From: Rhodospirillales bacterium
Lineage (GTDB): Bacteria; Pseudomonadota; Alphaproteobacteria; ATCC43930; CGMCC-115725
Assembly (NCBI GenBank): GCA_019689675.1
Contig: JADGGZ010000015.1
Coordinates: 1 to 32,570 of the forward strand
Direction of reading: 5' to 3'
DNA length: 32,570 nt
A program made the position numbers and the translations under genes. How positions within the stretch are numbered: position 1 is the stretch's first letter; every line of letters starts with the position of its first letter. Of this stretch, positions 23,948 to 32,029 are shown piece after piece. The notes beneath the pieces were generated by a model. It had not been told where the DNA came from. It was given only the letters and a program-made list of their open reading frames with translations, and did no database searches.

Positions 23948-25254
23948 GCTCGACCGCCATCCTCGTCCTGATGTTCGGCGGGCTGACGGCCTTCATGCTG
24001 ACCGGCCTGCCGATCGCCTTCGTGCTCGGCGGCCTGTCGCTGCTCTTCACGGTCCTCTTCTGGAACCCGCAGGCCGTCGTCATCCTCGTCCTGCAGATCT
24101 TCGACACGATGAAGTCGGAGGCGCTGCTGGCGATCCCGCTCTACATCCTCATGGCGGCGATCCTGTCGCGCTCCGGGGTCATCGAGAAGCTCTACCGCGC
24201 GATGGAGCTCTGGTTCGGCCGGGTGCGCGGCGGGCTCGCGGTCGGCACCGTCGTGATCTGCGTCATCATGGCGGCGATGACGGGCGTCGTCGGCGCGGCG
24301 GTGACGGCGATGGGCATCCTCGCTTTACCGGAAATGCTGCGCCGCCGCTACAGCCCCGAGCTCGCCACCGGGACGATCTGCGCCGCCGGCACGCTCGGCA
24401 TCCTCATCCCGCCCTCGGTGCTTACGATCGTCTACGCCGTGACGGCCCAGGTCTCGATCGGGAAGATGCTCATCGCCGGCATCGTCCCGGGGGTCGTCCT
24501 CGCCGCGCTCTACATCGTCTACATCCTGATCGTCGCCTGGCTGAAGCCGGAAGCGGCCCCGCTGCGCGCGGACTACGCGCCGACGCCGCTCCGCGAGCGG
24601 CTTCTCTCCCTCAAGGCGCTGGTGCTGCCGGCCCTTCTCATCGTGATGGTTCTCGGCGCGATCTTCTTCGGCATCGCGACGCCGACCGAGGCCGCCGCGG
24701 TCGGGGTGCTCGGCGCCTGCATCGCGGCCGCGATCGAGCGGAAGCTGAACGGAGACGCGCTCCTCGGGGCGGCCGTCGACACCGGCAAGGCGACCGCGAT
24801 GATCCTCTGGATCACCATCGGCGCCAAGGCGTACGTCGCCATCTTCACCGGCCTCGGCGGCGCCGATTCGCTGCTCGCCTTCATCAAGTCGCTCGATGTG
24901 GCGCCTTACCTCATCCTCTCGGTGATGCTCCTGATCCTCATCTTCCTCGGCACCGTCCTCGACGAGATCGGGATCATTCTGCTCACCGTCCCGGTCTTCA
25001 TGCCGATCGTGAAGTTCCTCGGCTTCGACGAGATCTGGTTCGGCGTCCTCTACGCGATCACGATTCAGATGGGCTACATCTCGCCGCCCTTCGGCTACAC
25101 GCTCTTCTACATGAAGGGCGTCCTGCCGCGGGAGCTGCACATGGGCACCGTTTATCGCGGCATCTTCCCGTTCTTCCTTCTTCAGGGATTGGGCCTCCTC
25201 ATCGCCATGGCCTTCCCGGGCCTGATGACGTTCCTGCCGCGCCTCATGGATTGA
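23944..25254 (+). CDS. TRAP transporter large permease (DctM family)
   Basis: This 436-residue protein has about 12 hydrophobic segments. Family motifs are FMLTGLPIAFVLGGLSLLFT, SEALLAIPLYILMAAILSRS, a cluster G-V-V-G-A-A-V-T-A-M, CAAGTLGILIPPSVLTIVYA and FLGTVLDEIGIILLTVPVFM followed by QMGYISPPFGYTLFYMKGV. It is the sodium-coupled transport subunit of the TRAP system. The start is a GTG at 23944 overlapping the dctQ stop; a longer version in the same frame upstream is the shadow of dctQ. With dctP and dctQ it completes a three-gene transporter in one operon with HMG-CoA reductase. It converges with the PilZ gene, 30 bases away. Confidence 0.94.
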   Translation: MSSTAILVLMFGGLTAFMLTGLPIAFVLGGLSLLFTVLFWNPQAVVILVLQIFDTMKSEALLAIPLYILMAAILSRSGVIEKLYRAMELWFGRVRGGLAVGTVVICVIMAAMTGVVGAAVTAMGILALPEMLRRRYSPELATGTICAAGTLGILIPPSVLTIVYAVTAQVSIGKMLIAGIVPGVVLAALYIVYILIVAWLKPEAAPLRADYAPTPLRERLLSLKALVLPALLIVMVLGAIFFGIATPTEAAAVGVLGACIAAAIERKLNGDALLGAAVDTGKATAMILWITIGAKAYVAIFTGLGGADSLLAFIKSLDVAPYLILSVMLLILIFLGTVLDEIGIILLTVPVFMPIVKFLGFDEIWFGVLYAITIQMGYISPPFGYTLFYMKGVLPRELHMGTVYRGIFPFFLLQGLGLLIAMAFPGLMTFLPRLMD

Positions 25255-25284
25255 GCGCCGCCGGAAAGGAGTGGCAGGGGCGCG

Positions 25285-25632
25285 TCAGAGGCGGCGGATG
25301 ATGCGGCGGGCGAGCGCCTTGTCGAGATGGTCGATCGCGCCGGGCGCGAGCTCCCGGAAATGCGCCGCCATGGTCGCGGCCTCGTAATCGGTCCGCACCA
25401 CCTCGGCGACGAAAGCGAACTCGGGCCCTTGCGCCTCGATGCGGAACGTGCCCTCGACGGTCTCGCCGGGAAGATGCGGCCCCTCGTAATTGCCGAGGAG
25501 GAAGCCGCCGAGGGACCAGTTGATCGTCTGGTAGACTTTCTCGCCGAGCGTCACCGTGAGCGTCGGGAGCGGGTGGCGCCGGTCGCGGCGTCCTTCGTTC
25601 CGGTCGAAGCTCGTGCGGACGATGTACCGCAT
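25285..25632 (-). CDS. PilZ-domain protein
   Basis: This 115-residue single-domain protein shows the PilZ pattern: an R-R-D-R-R-H-P stretch at ~15-21 (the RxxxR part of the c-di-GMP site) and N-W-S-L-G-G-F-L-L at ~38-46 (the [D/N]xSxxG part), followed by beta strands (EFAFVAEVVRTDYEA) and a C-terminal helix. Both parts of the c-di-GMP site look intact, so it probably binds the messenger; its partner is unknown. The ATG at 25632 is the only sensible start because the PilZ core begins within 15 residues, which means the gene starts inside the end of the upstream kamA-like frame (82-base overlap). A hairpin abuts the ATG. Confidence 0.86.
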   Translation of the reverse strand: MRYIVRTSFDRNEGRRDRRHPLPTLTVTLGEKVYQTINWSLGGFLLGNYEGPHLPGETVEGTFRIEAQGPEFAFVAEVVRTDYEAATMAAHFRELAPGAIDHLDKALARRIIRRL

Positions 25633-26648
25633 CCTGAAGATGATGCGCCTTCAGGGTTAAGAGAATGTTTCCCGCCCCAGGGATCCTCGACGATTCCGTC
25701 GGCGAGATAGACCGGTCCCACGGGCACTTTCCCGTACCCGCCGGGAATATCGAGAACGTAGGTCGGCTGGGCGATGCCCGAGAGACGCCCGCGCAGCGCC
25801 CGCATCGCCGCCTGCCCCGCCTCGATCGTGCCGCGGAAGGACGCCGTTCCGGGCGCGAGGTCGGGATGGTGCAGGTAGTAGGGCTTGACCCGGAGCGCGA
25901 CGAGCGCGCGGAAGAGCGCCTCGAGCGTGTCGGGATCGTCGTTGACGCCCTTCAGCAGCACCGTCTGGGCGAGAAGCGGGATGCCGGCGCGGACGAGCTT
26001 GCCGATCGCCCGGCGCGCTTCTTCCGACAGCTCGCGCGCGTGGTTCACATGGAGCACGACCCAGACCGCCTTCTCCGCGGCGAGCGCGGCGGCGCTGACG
26101 CGCTCGGGGGCGACGACCGGGACGCGGGTGTGAATCCGGATCGAGCCGAGATGCGGAATTTCGTCGAGCTTGCCGATGAGCGCCTTGAGGCGTCGCGGCG
26201 AGAGGAGCAGCGGGTCGCCGCCCGAAAGGATCACCTCCCAGATCGCGGGCCGCGCCCGGATGTAGTCGAGGGCGCGCTCGAGCGAGCGGGCGTCGAGCGC
26301 GGCGCCGCCCGGCCCCACCTGCTCGCGCCGGAAGCAGAAGCGGCAATAGACGGCGCAGGCGTGGTGCGGCTTCAGGAGCACGCGGTCGGGGTAGCGATGG
26401 ACGAGCCCCGGCACGGCCTCGTGCGCCGCGTCGCCGATCGGGTCGAGGCGCTCCTCCGGCGTGATCGCGAGCTCGCCCTCGCTCGGCACGAACTGCCGCC
26501 CGATCGGGTCGCCCGGGCTTTCGACGAGCGCCGCCATCGCCGGCGTCACCGCGACGGCGTAGCGCGAGGCGACGCGCTCCAGCGCCGCGGCCCGCTCGGG
26601 CTCGACGAGGCCGGCGGCGACGAGATCCTGGATGCGGCGGAGAGTCAT
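25551..26648 (-). CDS. Lysine 2,3-aminomutase-like radical SAM protein
   Basis: This 365-residue protein has the radical SAM cluster motif C98-A-V-Y-C102-R-F-C105 (CxxxCxxC), a SAM-binding G-G-D-P at ~143-146, IHTRVPVVAPERV, the ligand segment LLKGVNDDPDTL, and the PLP lysine K307 in Y-V-L-D-I-P-G-G-Y-G-K. This matches the KamA/EpmB family, which moves the amino group of lysine from C2 to C3. EpmB works on EF-P with EpmA; no epmA or efp gene is in the window, so either role is open. The family-like part ends near WGGKHSLNPEG (~332). The last ~30 residues are a Ser/Thr/Arg/Ala-rich tail read through the start of the PilZ gene. The ATG at 26648 has no strong ribosome site. Confidence 0.9.
   Translation of the reverse strand: MTLRRIQDLVAAGLVEPERAAALERVASRYAVAVTPAMAALVESPGDPIGRQFVPSEGELAITPEERLDPIGDAAHEAVPGLVHRYPDRVLLKPHHACAVYCRFCFRREQVGPGGAALDARSLERALDYIRARPAIWEVILSGGDPLLLSPRRLKALIGKLDEIPHLGSIRIHTRVPVVAPERVSAAALAAEKAVWVVLHVNHARELSEEARRAIGKLVRAGIPLLAQTVLLKGVNDDPDTLEALFRALVALRVKPYYLHHPDLAPGTASFRGTIEAGQAAMRALRGRLSGIAQPTYVLDIPGGYGKVPVGPVYLADGIVEDPWGGKHSLNPEGASSSGCGTSSARASTGTKDAATGATRSRRSR
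25633..25655 (-). promoter_or_regulatory. Hairpin directly before the PilZ start codon
   Basis: On the - strand CCTGAAG and CTTCAGG pair around a 9-base loop, with the 3' arm touching the PilZ ATG. The nearest Shine-Dalgarno-like GAAGG lies at the 5' arm, about 17 bases from the ATG. Ribosomes finishing the kamA-like gene run through the hairpin and would open it, so PilZ synthesis could depend on translation of the upstream gene. Confidence 0.35.
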
Positions 26649-26685
26649 GGGGCCGCAGGTAGCGCGCCGGCGGCGCCCCGGCAAG

Positions 26686-27117
26686 CTACTTCGGGGCGAG
26701 GCCCGGCCAGGCCTCGTCGGCCTTGGCAATGTAGCCGCTCGTGTCCTCGAGCCAGTCGCGCTTCACCGACTGCGAGTAGTTGAGATAGAGCACCCCGTCG
26801 ACGATCGACCATGCCTCGGGGTCGATGTCGACCTTGTAGCCGTGCGCGACGCCGTAAGCGCAGAACCCGCCGTAGCGCGGCGCGTATTTGTCAGGCGCGG
26901 CGGCGAAGGCGTCGCGGTGCTCGGCCGAGACGAAGCGCCATGTGGCGCCGTTCCAGGCATACGCATGCGTCGGCGAGCCCTTCACGGCTTTCGCCTCGGT
27001 GAAATAGGCGACGGGATCGTAGCCCTTGATCGCGAGCCCGCCCTTCTCGTTGACGGGTCCTGCGAGGGCGGGCGCGGCGAAAAGGAGAAGGAGGACGAGG
27101 CAGAGGGCGCGGCGCAT
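26686..27117 (-). CDS. YHS-domain protein, exported
   Basis: This 143-residue protein has a signal peptide (MRRALCLVLLLLFAAPALAG) and the pattern of the YHS-domain family common in proteobacteria: I-K-G-Y-D-P-V-A-Y-F-T-E, then NGATWRFVSAEHRDAFAAAP, KYAPRYGGFCAYGVAHGYKV and PEAWSIVDGVLYLNYSQSV. YHS domains are suspected metal binders; the conserved Cys of GGFCAYG is present. The function is unknown. GAGG lies ~10 bases before the ATG at 27117; the frame runs further up inside the next gene's shadow, but the signal peptide fixes the start. It lies 47 bases after the SAM hydroxide adenosyltransferase gene and 37 before the kamA-like gene. Confidence 0.9.
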   Translation of the reverse strand: MRRALCLVLLLLFAAPALAGPVNEKGGLAIKGYDPVAYFTEAKAVKGSPTHAYAWNGATWRFVSAEHRDAFAAAPDKYAPRYGGFCAYGVAHGYKVDIDPEAWSIVDGVLYLNYSQSVKRDWLEDTSGYIAKADEAWPGLAPK

Positions 27118-27164
27118 GGGCGCGAGCCTCGCGCCCCGCGCGGCCCTCGGCAACGCACGCCTGT

Positions 27165-27899
27165 TCAAGACCGGGTGAGGATTGCGACCGGGCTGCCGAT
27201 GCCGATCTGGAGCGCGCGGCCCGCATCGCCGCCGTTCACCGCGATCTCCACGAGCCCGTTCGCGTTCTCGTACCAGAACGCCTCGCCCGGCGGCACGTCG
27301 GAGAAGGTGCGGGCCCGCCCGAGCGCGCGGCCGCCCGCCGACAACGCCGCCCCTTCCGGCACGGAAGAGGCGCGCAGCCCGGTCATCGCGTTCCCGTAAT
27401 GATCGAGATAGACGATCTCGGCGAGATCGTCGGGCCATTCGGGGCGGCGGGTGAAATCGGGATCGCGAGCCGCCCCCTCCGGCGCCTCGCCCCGCGCGAG
27501 GCGCGCCGCCGTCGGCGCGAAGAGATCGCGCCCGTGGAAGCTCGCCGAAAGCTGCTCGGGGCGCCAGGCGATCTCCCAGACGCGCGTCGCCTTCGCGCGG
27601 CGCTGCACCAGCTCGAAGAGCCCGTTGCCGGGGCCGACGTAGCGACGTCCGTCGGCCTCGACGACGAGCGCCGGGCGGTCGCTGCCGACGCCCGGGTCGA
27701 CGACGGCGAGAAACACCGTCCCGGGCGGGAACCAGGGCGCGTAGGCGGCGAGGAGATAGGCAGCCGCCTTGGGGTTCCGCATCGGCGCGTCGGCGAAGAG
27801 ATCGACGACCGGCACCGACGGCGCCTCCCGGTGCAGCACCGCCTTCACCTGTCCCGTGTAGGGCCCGGCGAGACCGAAATCGGTGAAGAGCACGATCAT
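27165..27899 (-). CDS. SAM hydroxide adenosyltransferase family protein (DUF62)
   Basis: This 244-residue protein belongs to the family that splits S-adenosylmethionine to adenosine and methionine with hydroxide; fluorinase and chlorinase are relatives. Family motifs are FTDFG at 5-9, VVDPGVG at 66-72, R75, F-H-G-R-D-L-F-A-P at 121-129 and LDHYGNAMTG. The Asp-Arg-His triad is D68, R75 and H122, intact. The halide-loop insertion of the fluorinase is not apparent, so plain hydrolysis is expected. The physiological role is unknown for most members. GGAGGAGAGG precedes the ATG. It lies 43 bases after ilvD, perhaps co-transcribed. Confidence 0.92.
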   Translation of the reverse strand: MIVLFTDFGLAGPYTGQVKAVLHREAPSVPVVDLFADAPMRNPKAAAYLLAAYAPWFPPGTVFLAVVDPGVGSDRPALVVEADGRRYVGPGNGLFELVQRRAKATRVWEIAWRPEQLSASFHGRDLFAPTAARLARGEAPEGAARDPDFTRRPEWPDDLAEIVYLDHYGNAMTGLRASSVPEGAALSAGGRALGRARTFSDVPPGEAFWYENANGLVEIAVNGGDAGRALQIGIGSPVAILTRS

Positions 27900-27942
27900 C
27901 GGTCCTCTCCTCCGGCCGCGGGGCGAGGGTTACGCGCCGAGG

Positions 27943-29679
27943 CTAGACGTCGGCGTAGACGTGCGTCTCGGCCTTCGCCCCCGGATGGGTCACCGCCCCC
28001 TTCTCGGCGTCGCCCACCGTCTGCGCGTATTTCCAGAGCGCGCCCGACTGGAAGTCGTGGCGGCGCGGCTTCCAGCGCTTGCGCCGCCTCTCCAGCTCCT
28101 CGTCCGAGAGCTCGACCTCGAGCGTCCCCTTCTCGGCGTCGATCGAGATGATGTCGCCGTCCTGGAGAAGCCCGATCGGGCCGCCGACCGCCGCCTCGGG
28201 GCCGACATGGCCGATGCAGAAGCCGCGCGTCGCGCCGGAGAAGCGGCCGTCGGTGATGAGCGCGACCTTCTCGCCCATGCCCTGCCCGTAGAGCGCCGCC
28301 GTCGTCGCCAGCATCTCGCGCATGCCGGGGCCGCCGCGCGGCCCCTCGTAGCGGATGACGATGACCTCGCCTTCCTTGTAGGTGCGCTTCTCGACCGCCT
28401 CGAACGCGTCCTCCTCGCAATCGAAGCAGCGCGCGGGCCCGCGGAACTGGAGCTTCGCCATGCCCGCGACCTTCACGATCGCGCCCTGCGGCGCGAGGTT
28501 CCCCCTGAGCCCGACGACGCCGCCGGTGGGCGAGATCGGGTTCTTGGTCGAGCGGACGACGTCCTGGCCGCTCGGCACCACGACGTCGGCGAGGTTCTCG
28601 GCGACGGTCTTGCCGGTCACCGTGAGGCAGTCGCCGTGGAGATAGCCGCCGTCGAGCAGCGCCTTCATCAGCACCGGCACGCCGCCGATATCGAAGAGGT
28701 CCTTGGCGATGTATTTGCCACCCGGCTTCAGGTCCGCGATGTAGGGCGTGCGCCGGAAGACCTCGGCGACGGCGTGGAGGTCGAAGTCGATCCCGGCCTC
28801 GTGCGCGATCGCCGGAAGATGGAGCGCCGCATTGGTCGAGCCGCCCGAGGCGGCGACGACGGTGGCGGCATTCTCGAGCGCCTTCCTCGTCACGATGTCG
28901 CGCGGCCGGATGTTGCGCCGGAGGCACTCCATGACGGCGTGGCCCGAGGCCTCGGCGTACTGGTCGCGGGATTCGTAGGGCGCCGGCGCGCCGGCCGAGC
29001 CGGGCAGCGCGAGGCCGATCGCCTCGGAGACGCAGGCCATGGTGTTCGCGGTGAACTGCCCGCCGCATGAGCCCGCCGAGGGGCAGGCGTGGCACTCGAG
29101 GTCGTGCAGGTCCTCGTCGCTCATGTTGCCGACGCTGTGGAGGCCGACCGCCTCGAACACGTCCTGGACGGTGACGTCCTTGCCCTTGAAGCGGCCGGGC
29201 AGGATCGAGCCGCCGTACATGAAGACGGACGGCACGTTGAGGCGGACCATCGCCATCATCACGCCGGGCAGCGACTTGTCGCAGCCGGCGAGACCGACGA
29301 GCGCGTCGTAGCAATGGCCGCGCATCGTGAGCTCGATCGAATCCGCGATCACCTCGCGGCTCACCAGCGACGACTTCATGCCCTGGTGGCCCATCGCGAT
29401 GCCGTCGGTGACGGTGATGGTGCAGAACTCGCGCGGCGTGCCGTTCGCGGCGGCGACGCCCTTCTTCGCCGCCTGGGCCTGGCGCGAGAGCGCGATGTTG
29501 CAGGGCGCGGCCTCGTTCCAGGTCGTCGCGACGCCGACGAGCGGTTGCGCGATCTGCTCGTCGGAGAGCCCCATCGCGTAGAGATACGACCGGTGCGGCG
29601 CGCGCTCCGGCCCGACCGTCACGTGGCGGCTCGGCAGCTTCGACTTGTCGATCGCGGGCTTGCGGACGTCGTCTGGCAT
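27943..29679 (-). CDS. ilvD: Dihydroxy-acid dehydratase
   Basis: This 578-residue protein catalyses the step from 2,3-dihydroxy-isovalerate (or -3-methylvalerate) to the 2-oxo acid in valine, isoleucine and leucine synthesis. The three cysteines expected to hold the iron-sulfur cluster are C60 (E-A-A-P-C-N-I-A-L), C133 (A-G-C-D-K-S-L-P-G) and C205 ([13 protein letters not shown]). Later motifs are [20 protein letters not shown] and [19 protein letters not shown]. Length and start agree with the family ([19 protein letters not shown]). The ATG has GGGGAGAAGAAG upstream. The 92-base gap before it holds a - strand TGATATTC that could be part of a -10 element. This pathway also supplies the leucine whose breakdown is represented by ivd. 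Confidence 0.96.
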   Translation of the reverse strand: MPDDVRKPAIDKSKLPSRHVTVGPERAPHRSYLYAMGLSDEQIAQPLVGVATTWNEAAPCNIALSRQAQAAKKGVAAANGTPREFCTITVTDGIAMGHQGMKSSLVSREVIADSIELTMRGHCYDALVGLAGCDKSLPGVMMAMVRLNVPSVFMYGGSILPGRFKGKDVTVQDVFEAVGLHSVGNMSDEDLHDLECHACPSAGSCGGQFTANTMACVSEAIGLALPGSAGAPAPYESRDQYAEASGHAVMECLRRNIRPRDIVTRKALENAATVVAASGGSTNAALHLPAIAHEAGIDFDLHAVAEVFRRTPYIADLKPGGKYIAKDLFDIGGVPVLMKALLDGGYLHGDCLTVTGKTVAENLADVVVPSGQDVVRSTKNPISPTGGVVGLRGNLAPQGAIVKVAGMAKLQFRGPARCFDCEEDAFEAVEKRTYKEGEVIVIRYEGPRGGPGMREMLATTAALYGQGMGEKVALITDGRFSGATRGFCIGHVGPEAAVGGPIGLLQDGDIISIDAEKGTLEVELSDEELERRRKRWKPRRHDFQSGALWKYAQTVGDAEKGAVTHPGAKAETHVYADV

Positions 29680-29771
29680 GATCTTCTTCTCCCCAGAGGG
29701 TGTGCTTCTCGGCGAAAGCGAATATCAGGAGGCGGCGGCGGGCGCAGCCCTAATCGGCCGGGGTGCGGCGA

Positions 29772-30446
29772 TCAAGCGTCGTCGTGGCCGTTGATGAGCG
29801 GCTTCACGCCCGTTCCGCCGGGCCGGCGCACGTAGATGTTGAAGCCGAGATCGTGGTGCGCGCCCGGCATGAAGCGCTTGATCGCGGCCGCGACGCTCTG
29901 CACCCGCTCGAGCTCGCCGACGTTGGAGTCGATCGAGTAGTAATGATTCCAGAAGAAGAGATCGACCACCGACGAGCTCATCCAGTTGACCGGCGTCTTG
30001 TAGCCCGCGATCCAACGGATCTTGTGGTCGCGCTGGTCGCCCGCTCCCAGCATGTAATCCATCGTATCCGGGTTGGCGAAGAGGCAGGAGCCGAAGAAGA
30101 GGCCGTTGAGCTTGGCGCTGCGCTCCTTCATGAGCGTGTGGAGAATGTTCCGCAGCCGGATGCGCGAGACGTAGTTCCGGCGCCGCGCCATGCGCCCGTT
30201 GGTCGCCGCGCCGTAGATGCCGCCCTCGTCGCCGTGCGCGGCGATGTAGATGTTGGCGACGGACCGCTTCATGCTCAGGCGGAACAGCACTTCGCGAAGC
30301 GATTCCGCGTTGTTGAACATCTCGTAGTGATAGGCGGAAGGGTTGTCGACGAGGATGTCGGCGAGGACGTCGAAGAGGCCCTTCACCGAGGAGTTGCCGT
30401 CGACCCACCACCGGCTCTCGATGACCGCCAGATCCAGCTTCCGCAT
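29772..30446 (-). CDS. Unannotated protein with caspase/CHAT-like His-Cys arrangement
   Basis: I recognise no named family for this 224-residue protein, but its layout suggests a clan CD (caspase/CHAT-type) cysteine peptidase fold. V-A-N-I-Y-I-A-A-H71-G-D-E-G ends a hydrophobic strand with His-Gly. N-G-L-F-F-G-S-C121 ends the next hydrophobic strand with a Cys. The spacing is 50 residues, as between the catalytic His and Cys of caspases. A third strand (I-R-W-I-A-G-Y) leads to M-S-S-S-V-V-D-L-F-F-W-N-H-Y-Y, which resembles the helix after the active site in CHAT domains. No signal peptide, membrane segment or partner domain is seen. The ATG has a poor ribosome site and lies 22 bases after the M81 peptidase stop, so the two may be co-transcribed. 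Activity is inference. Confidence 0.7.
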   Translation of the reverse strand: MRKLDLAVIESRWWVDGNSSVKGLFDVLADILVDNPSAYHYEMFNNAESLREVLFRLSMKRSVANIYIAAHGDEGGIYGAATNGRMARRRNYVSRIRLRNILHTLMKERSAKLNGLFFGSCLFANPDTMDYMLGAGDQRDHKIRWIAGYKTPVNWMSSSVVDLFFWNHYYSIDSNVGELERVQSVAAAIKRFMPGAHHDLGFNIYVRRPGGTGVKPLINGHDDA

Positions 30447-30468
30447 GGCGCGGATTGAAGCATGAGAG

Positions 30469-31944
30469 CTAACCCGCCGCGAGTGGCTTCAAGCGCAACC
30501 CGGGGCGCAATTTCCGGAATGGCAAAGATGCCGGGTCGGCCGGCAATGCGCCCGGCGCGGCGGCGACCAGCACCTCGGCGGCGATCGGCTCGAAATCGGC
30601 CCGGAAATGGACCGAGCTCTTGAGGACGAGGAGGCGCTGCGCCGCCGGCTCGACCCCGACATGGCGGAAGATCGCCTGGTCGGCGGCCTGGAGCTTCTTC
30701 GAGGCGACCACGACCCGGACGCCGCCGAGCCGCAAGGCGGCCATCGGCCCCAGGCGGCATCTGGCGCCGCCCCACATCGGCCCGGTGCCGGTGAAGCTGC
30801 CGTCGCCGAGCCGCTCGACGACGAACCGGCCGCGGAACGGCGCGTCGCCCGGAATGCCCGAGCGGCCGCCGAGGACGAGCTCGATCTCGGCGCCTTCCCC
30901 CGCCGCGTGCGCCGCTAGAGCCGCCTCGGGATCCGCCATGACGCCGAGCGCGGCGCCCTCTGCCCCGTTCCGAACCAAAGCGGCGAGCATCCCGGTCGTG
31001 TCCGAGGTGCCGCCGCCGCCCGGATTGTCCTGCGTGTCCGCGATCACCACGGGCTTGCCCGGGCTCGCCGCCATCGCGTGCCGGACGGCCTCGTCGGGCG
31101 ACCAGATCCGCCCGGCGAAGCGGGGCTCGGCGGCTTCGACGAGGCGGAGAAGCGCCTCGGCGGCGCGGTCGGCGGCCTCCTGGGTCTCGGCATAGGCGAG
31201 AACCGCGGGGCCGCAATCGGCGATGTCGGCGGCCGGAAAGCCGGGCGTGAAGGAGGCGGACTCCGCGCCGGCCTCGTCGAGCGCGGCATAGATCGACCGC
31301 GCCGGCTCGACGAGGGTGCACTGCCAGGTGATCGGGATGAGGAAGGAGGCCTGGCGGAAGGCCTTCCCGCGGGGGCCGGCGCCCTCGAGGAAGCGGTGCA
31401 GGAGCATCGCCGCGCGCCCGCCGGTCTCGGCCATGTCCGTATGGGGGTAGTGGCGATAGGCGACGAGCGCGTCGGAATGCTCGACCATCGCGGCGGTGGT
31501 GTTCGAATGGAGGTCGAGGCTGGCCACGACCGGCACCTTCGGCCCCACCACCGCCCGGACGCGGCGGAGGAGCTCGCCCTCGCCGTCGTCGAGATGCTCG
31601 GCGACCATCGCGCCGTGGAGGTCGAGATAGACCGCGTCGAACGGCCCCTGCGCGGCGAGGTCCTCGATCAGCATCCCGACGATACGCTCGTAGGCGTCCT
31701 CGGTGACGTGCGCGGACGGCGTCGCCGCCGCCCAGACGAGCGGCACGGGCTGATGGCCGAGCTCCTTCAGCGTCGAAAGGGCGCCCGCGACCGGCAGGTT
31801 GGCGCCGGAAACGGCGTCGACGAGGCCCAGGCCGCGCTGCAGCGCCGGCCAGCCGCCGCCCTCGGCGAAGTCCCGGAACGTCGCCTTCGCAGGCGCGAAA
31901 GTGTTGGTCTCGTGCTGGAACCCGCCGACCGCGATCCGCGCCAT
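30469..31944 (-). CDS. M81 family metallopeptidase (MlrC/microcystinase-C-like)
   Basis: This 491-residue protein matches the M81 family in length and motifs. The N-terminus is MARIAVGGFQHETNTFAPAK. Y-L-D-L-H-G-A-M-V, then A-S-L-D-L-H-S-N-T-T and Y-R-H-Y-P-H-T-D-M-A-E-T-G supply the zinc ligands, and DTQDNPGGGGTSDTTGMLAA and VASKKLQAADQAIF (the C-terminal domain) follow. MlrC cleaves linearised microcystin peptides; most soil relatives have unknown peptide or amide substrates. There is no signal peptide, so it is cytoplasmic. GCGAGG lies ~8 bases before the ATG. Downstream, after 22 bases, is the caspase/CHAT-like protein. The 85-base gap before it contains a CCACC-GGC-GGTGG hairpin that may end the VOC transcript. 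Confidence 0.93.
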   Translation of the reverse strand: MARIAVGGFQHETNTFAPAKATFRDFAEGGGWPALQRGLGLVDAVSGANLPVAGALSTLKELGHQPVPLVWAAATPSAHVTEDAYERIVGMLIEDLAAQGPFDAVYLDLHGAMVAEHLDDGEGELLRRVRAVVGPKVPVVASLDLHSNTTAAMVEHSDALVAYRHYPHTDMAETGGRAAMLLHRFLEGAGPRGKAFRQASFLIPITWQCTLVEPARSIYAALDEAGAESASFTPGFPAADIADCGPAVLAYAETQEAADRAAEALLRLVEAAEPRFAGRIWSPDEAVRHAMAASPGKPVVIADTQDNPGGGGTSDTTGMLAALVRNGAEGAALGVMADPEAALAAHAAGEGAEIELVLGGRSGIPGDAPFRGRFVVERLGDGSFTGTGPMWGGARCRLGPMAALRLGGVRVVVASKKLQAADQAIFRHVGVEPAAQRLLVLKSSVHFRADFEPIAAEVLVAAAPGALPADPASLPFRKLRPGLRLKPLAAG

Positions 31945-32029
31945 CCGAGGCCCTCGCTCTGTTCTGCCGGCCGACTATAGCGCGCCCGTCCGCGGCCGCC
32001 ACCGGCGGTGGAGCGGAGCCGCCGACGGC

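Noticed and set aside
27165-27899. Fluorinase or chlorinase
   Set aside because: The Asp-Arg-His triad of the hydroxide-using group is intact and no halide-loop insertion is visible; no halometabolite genes are nearby.
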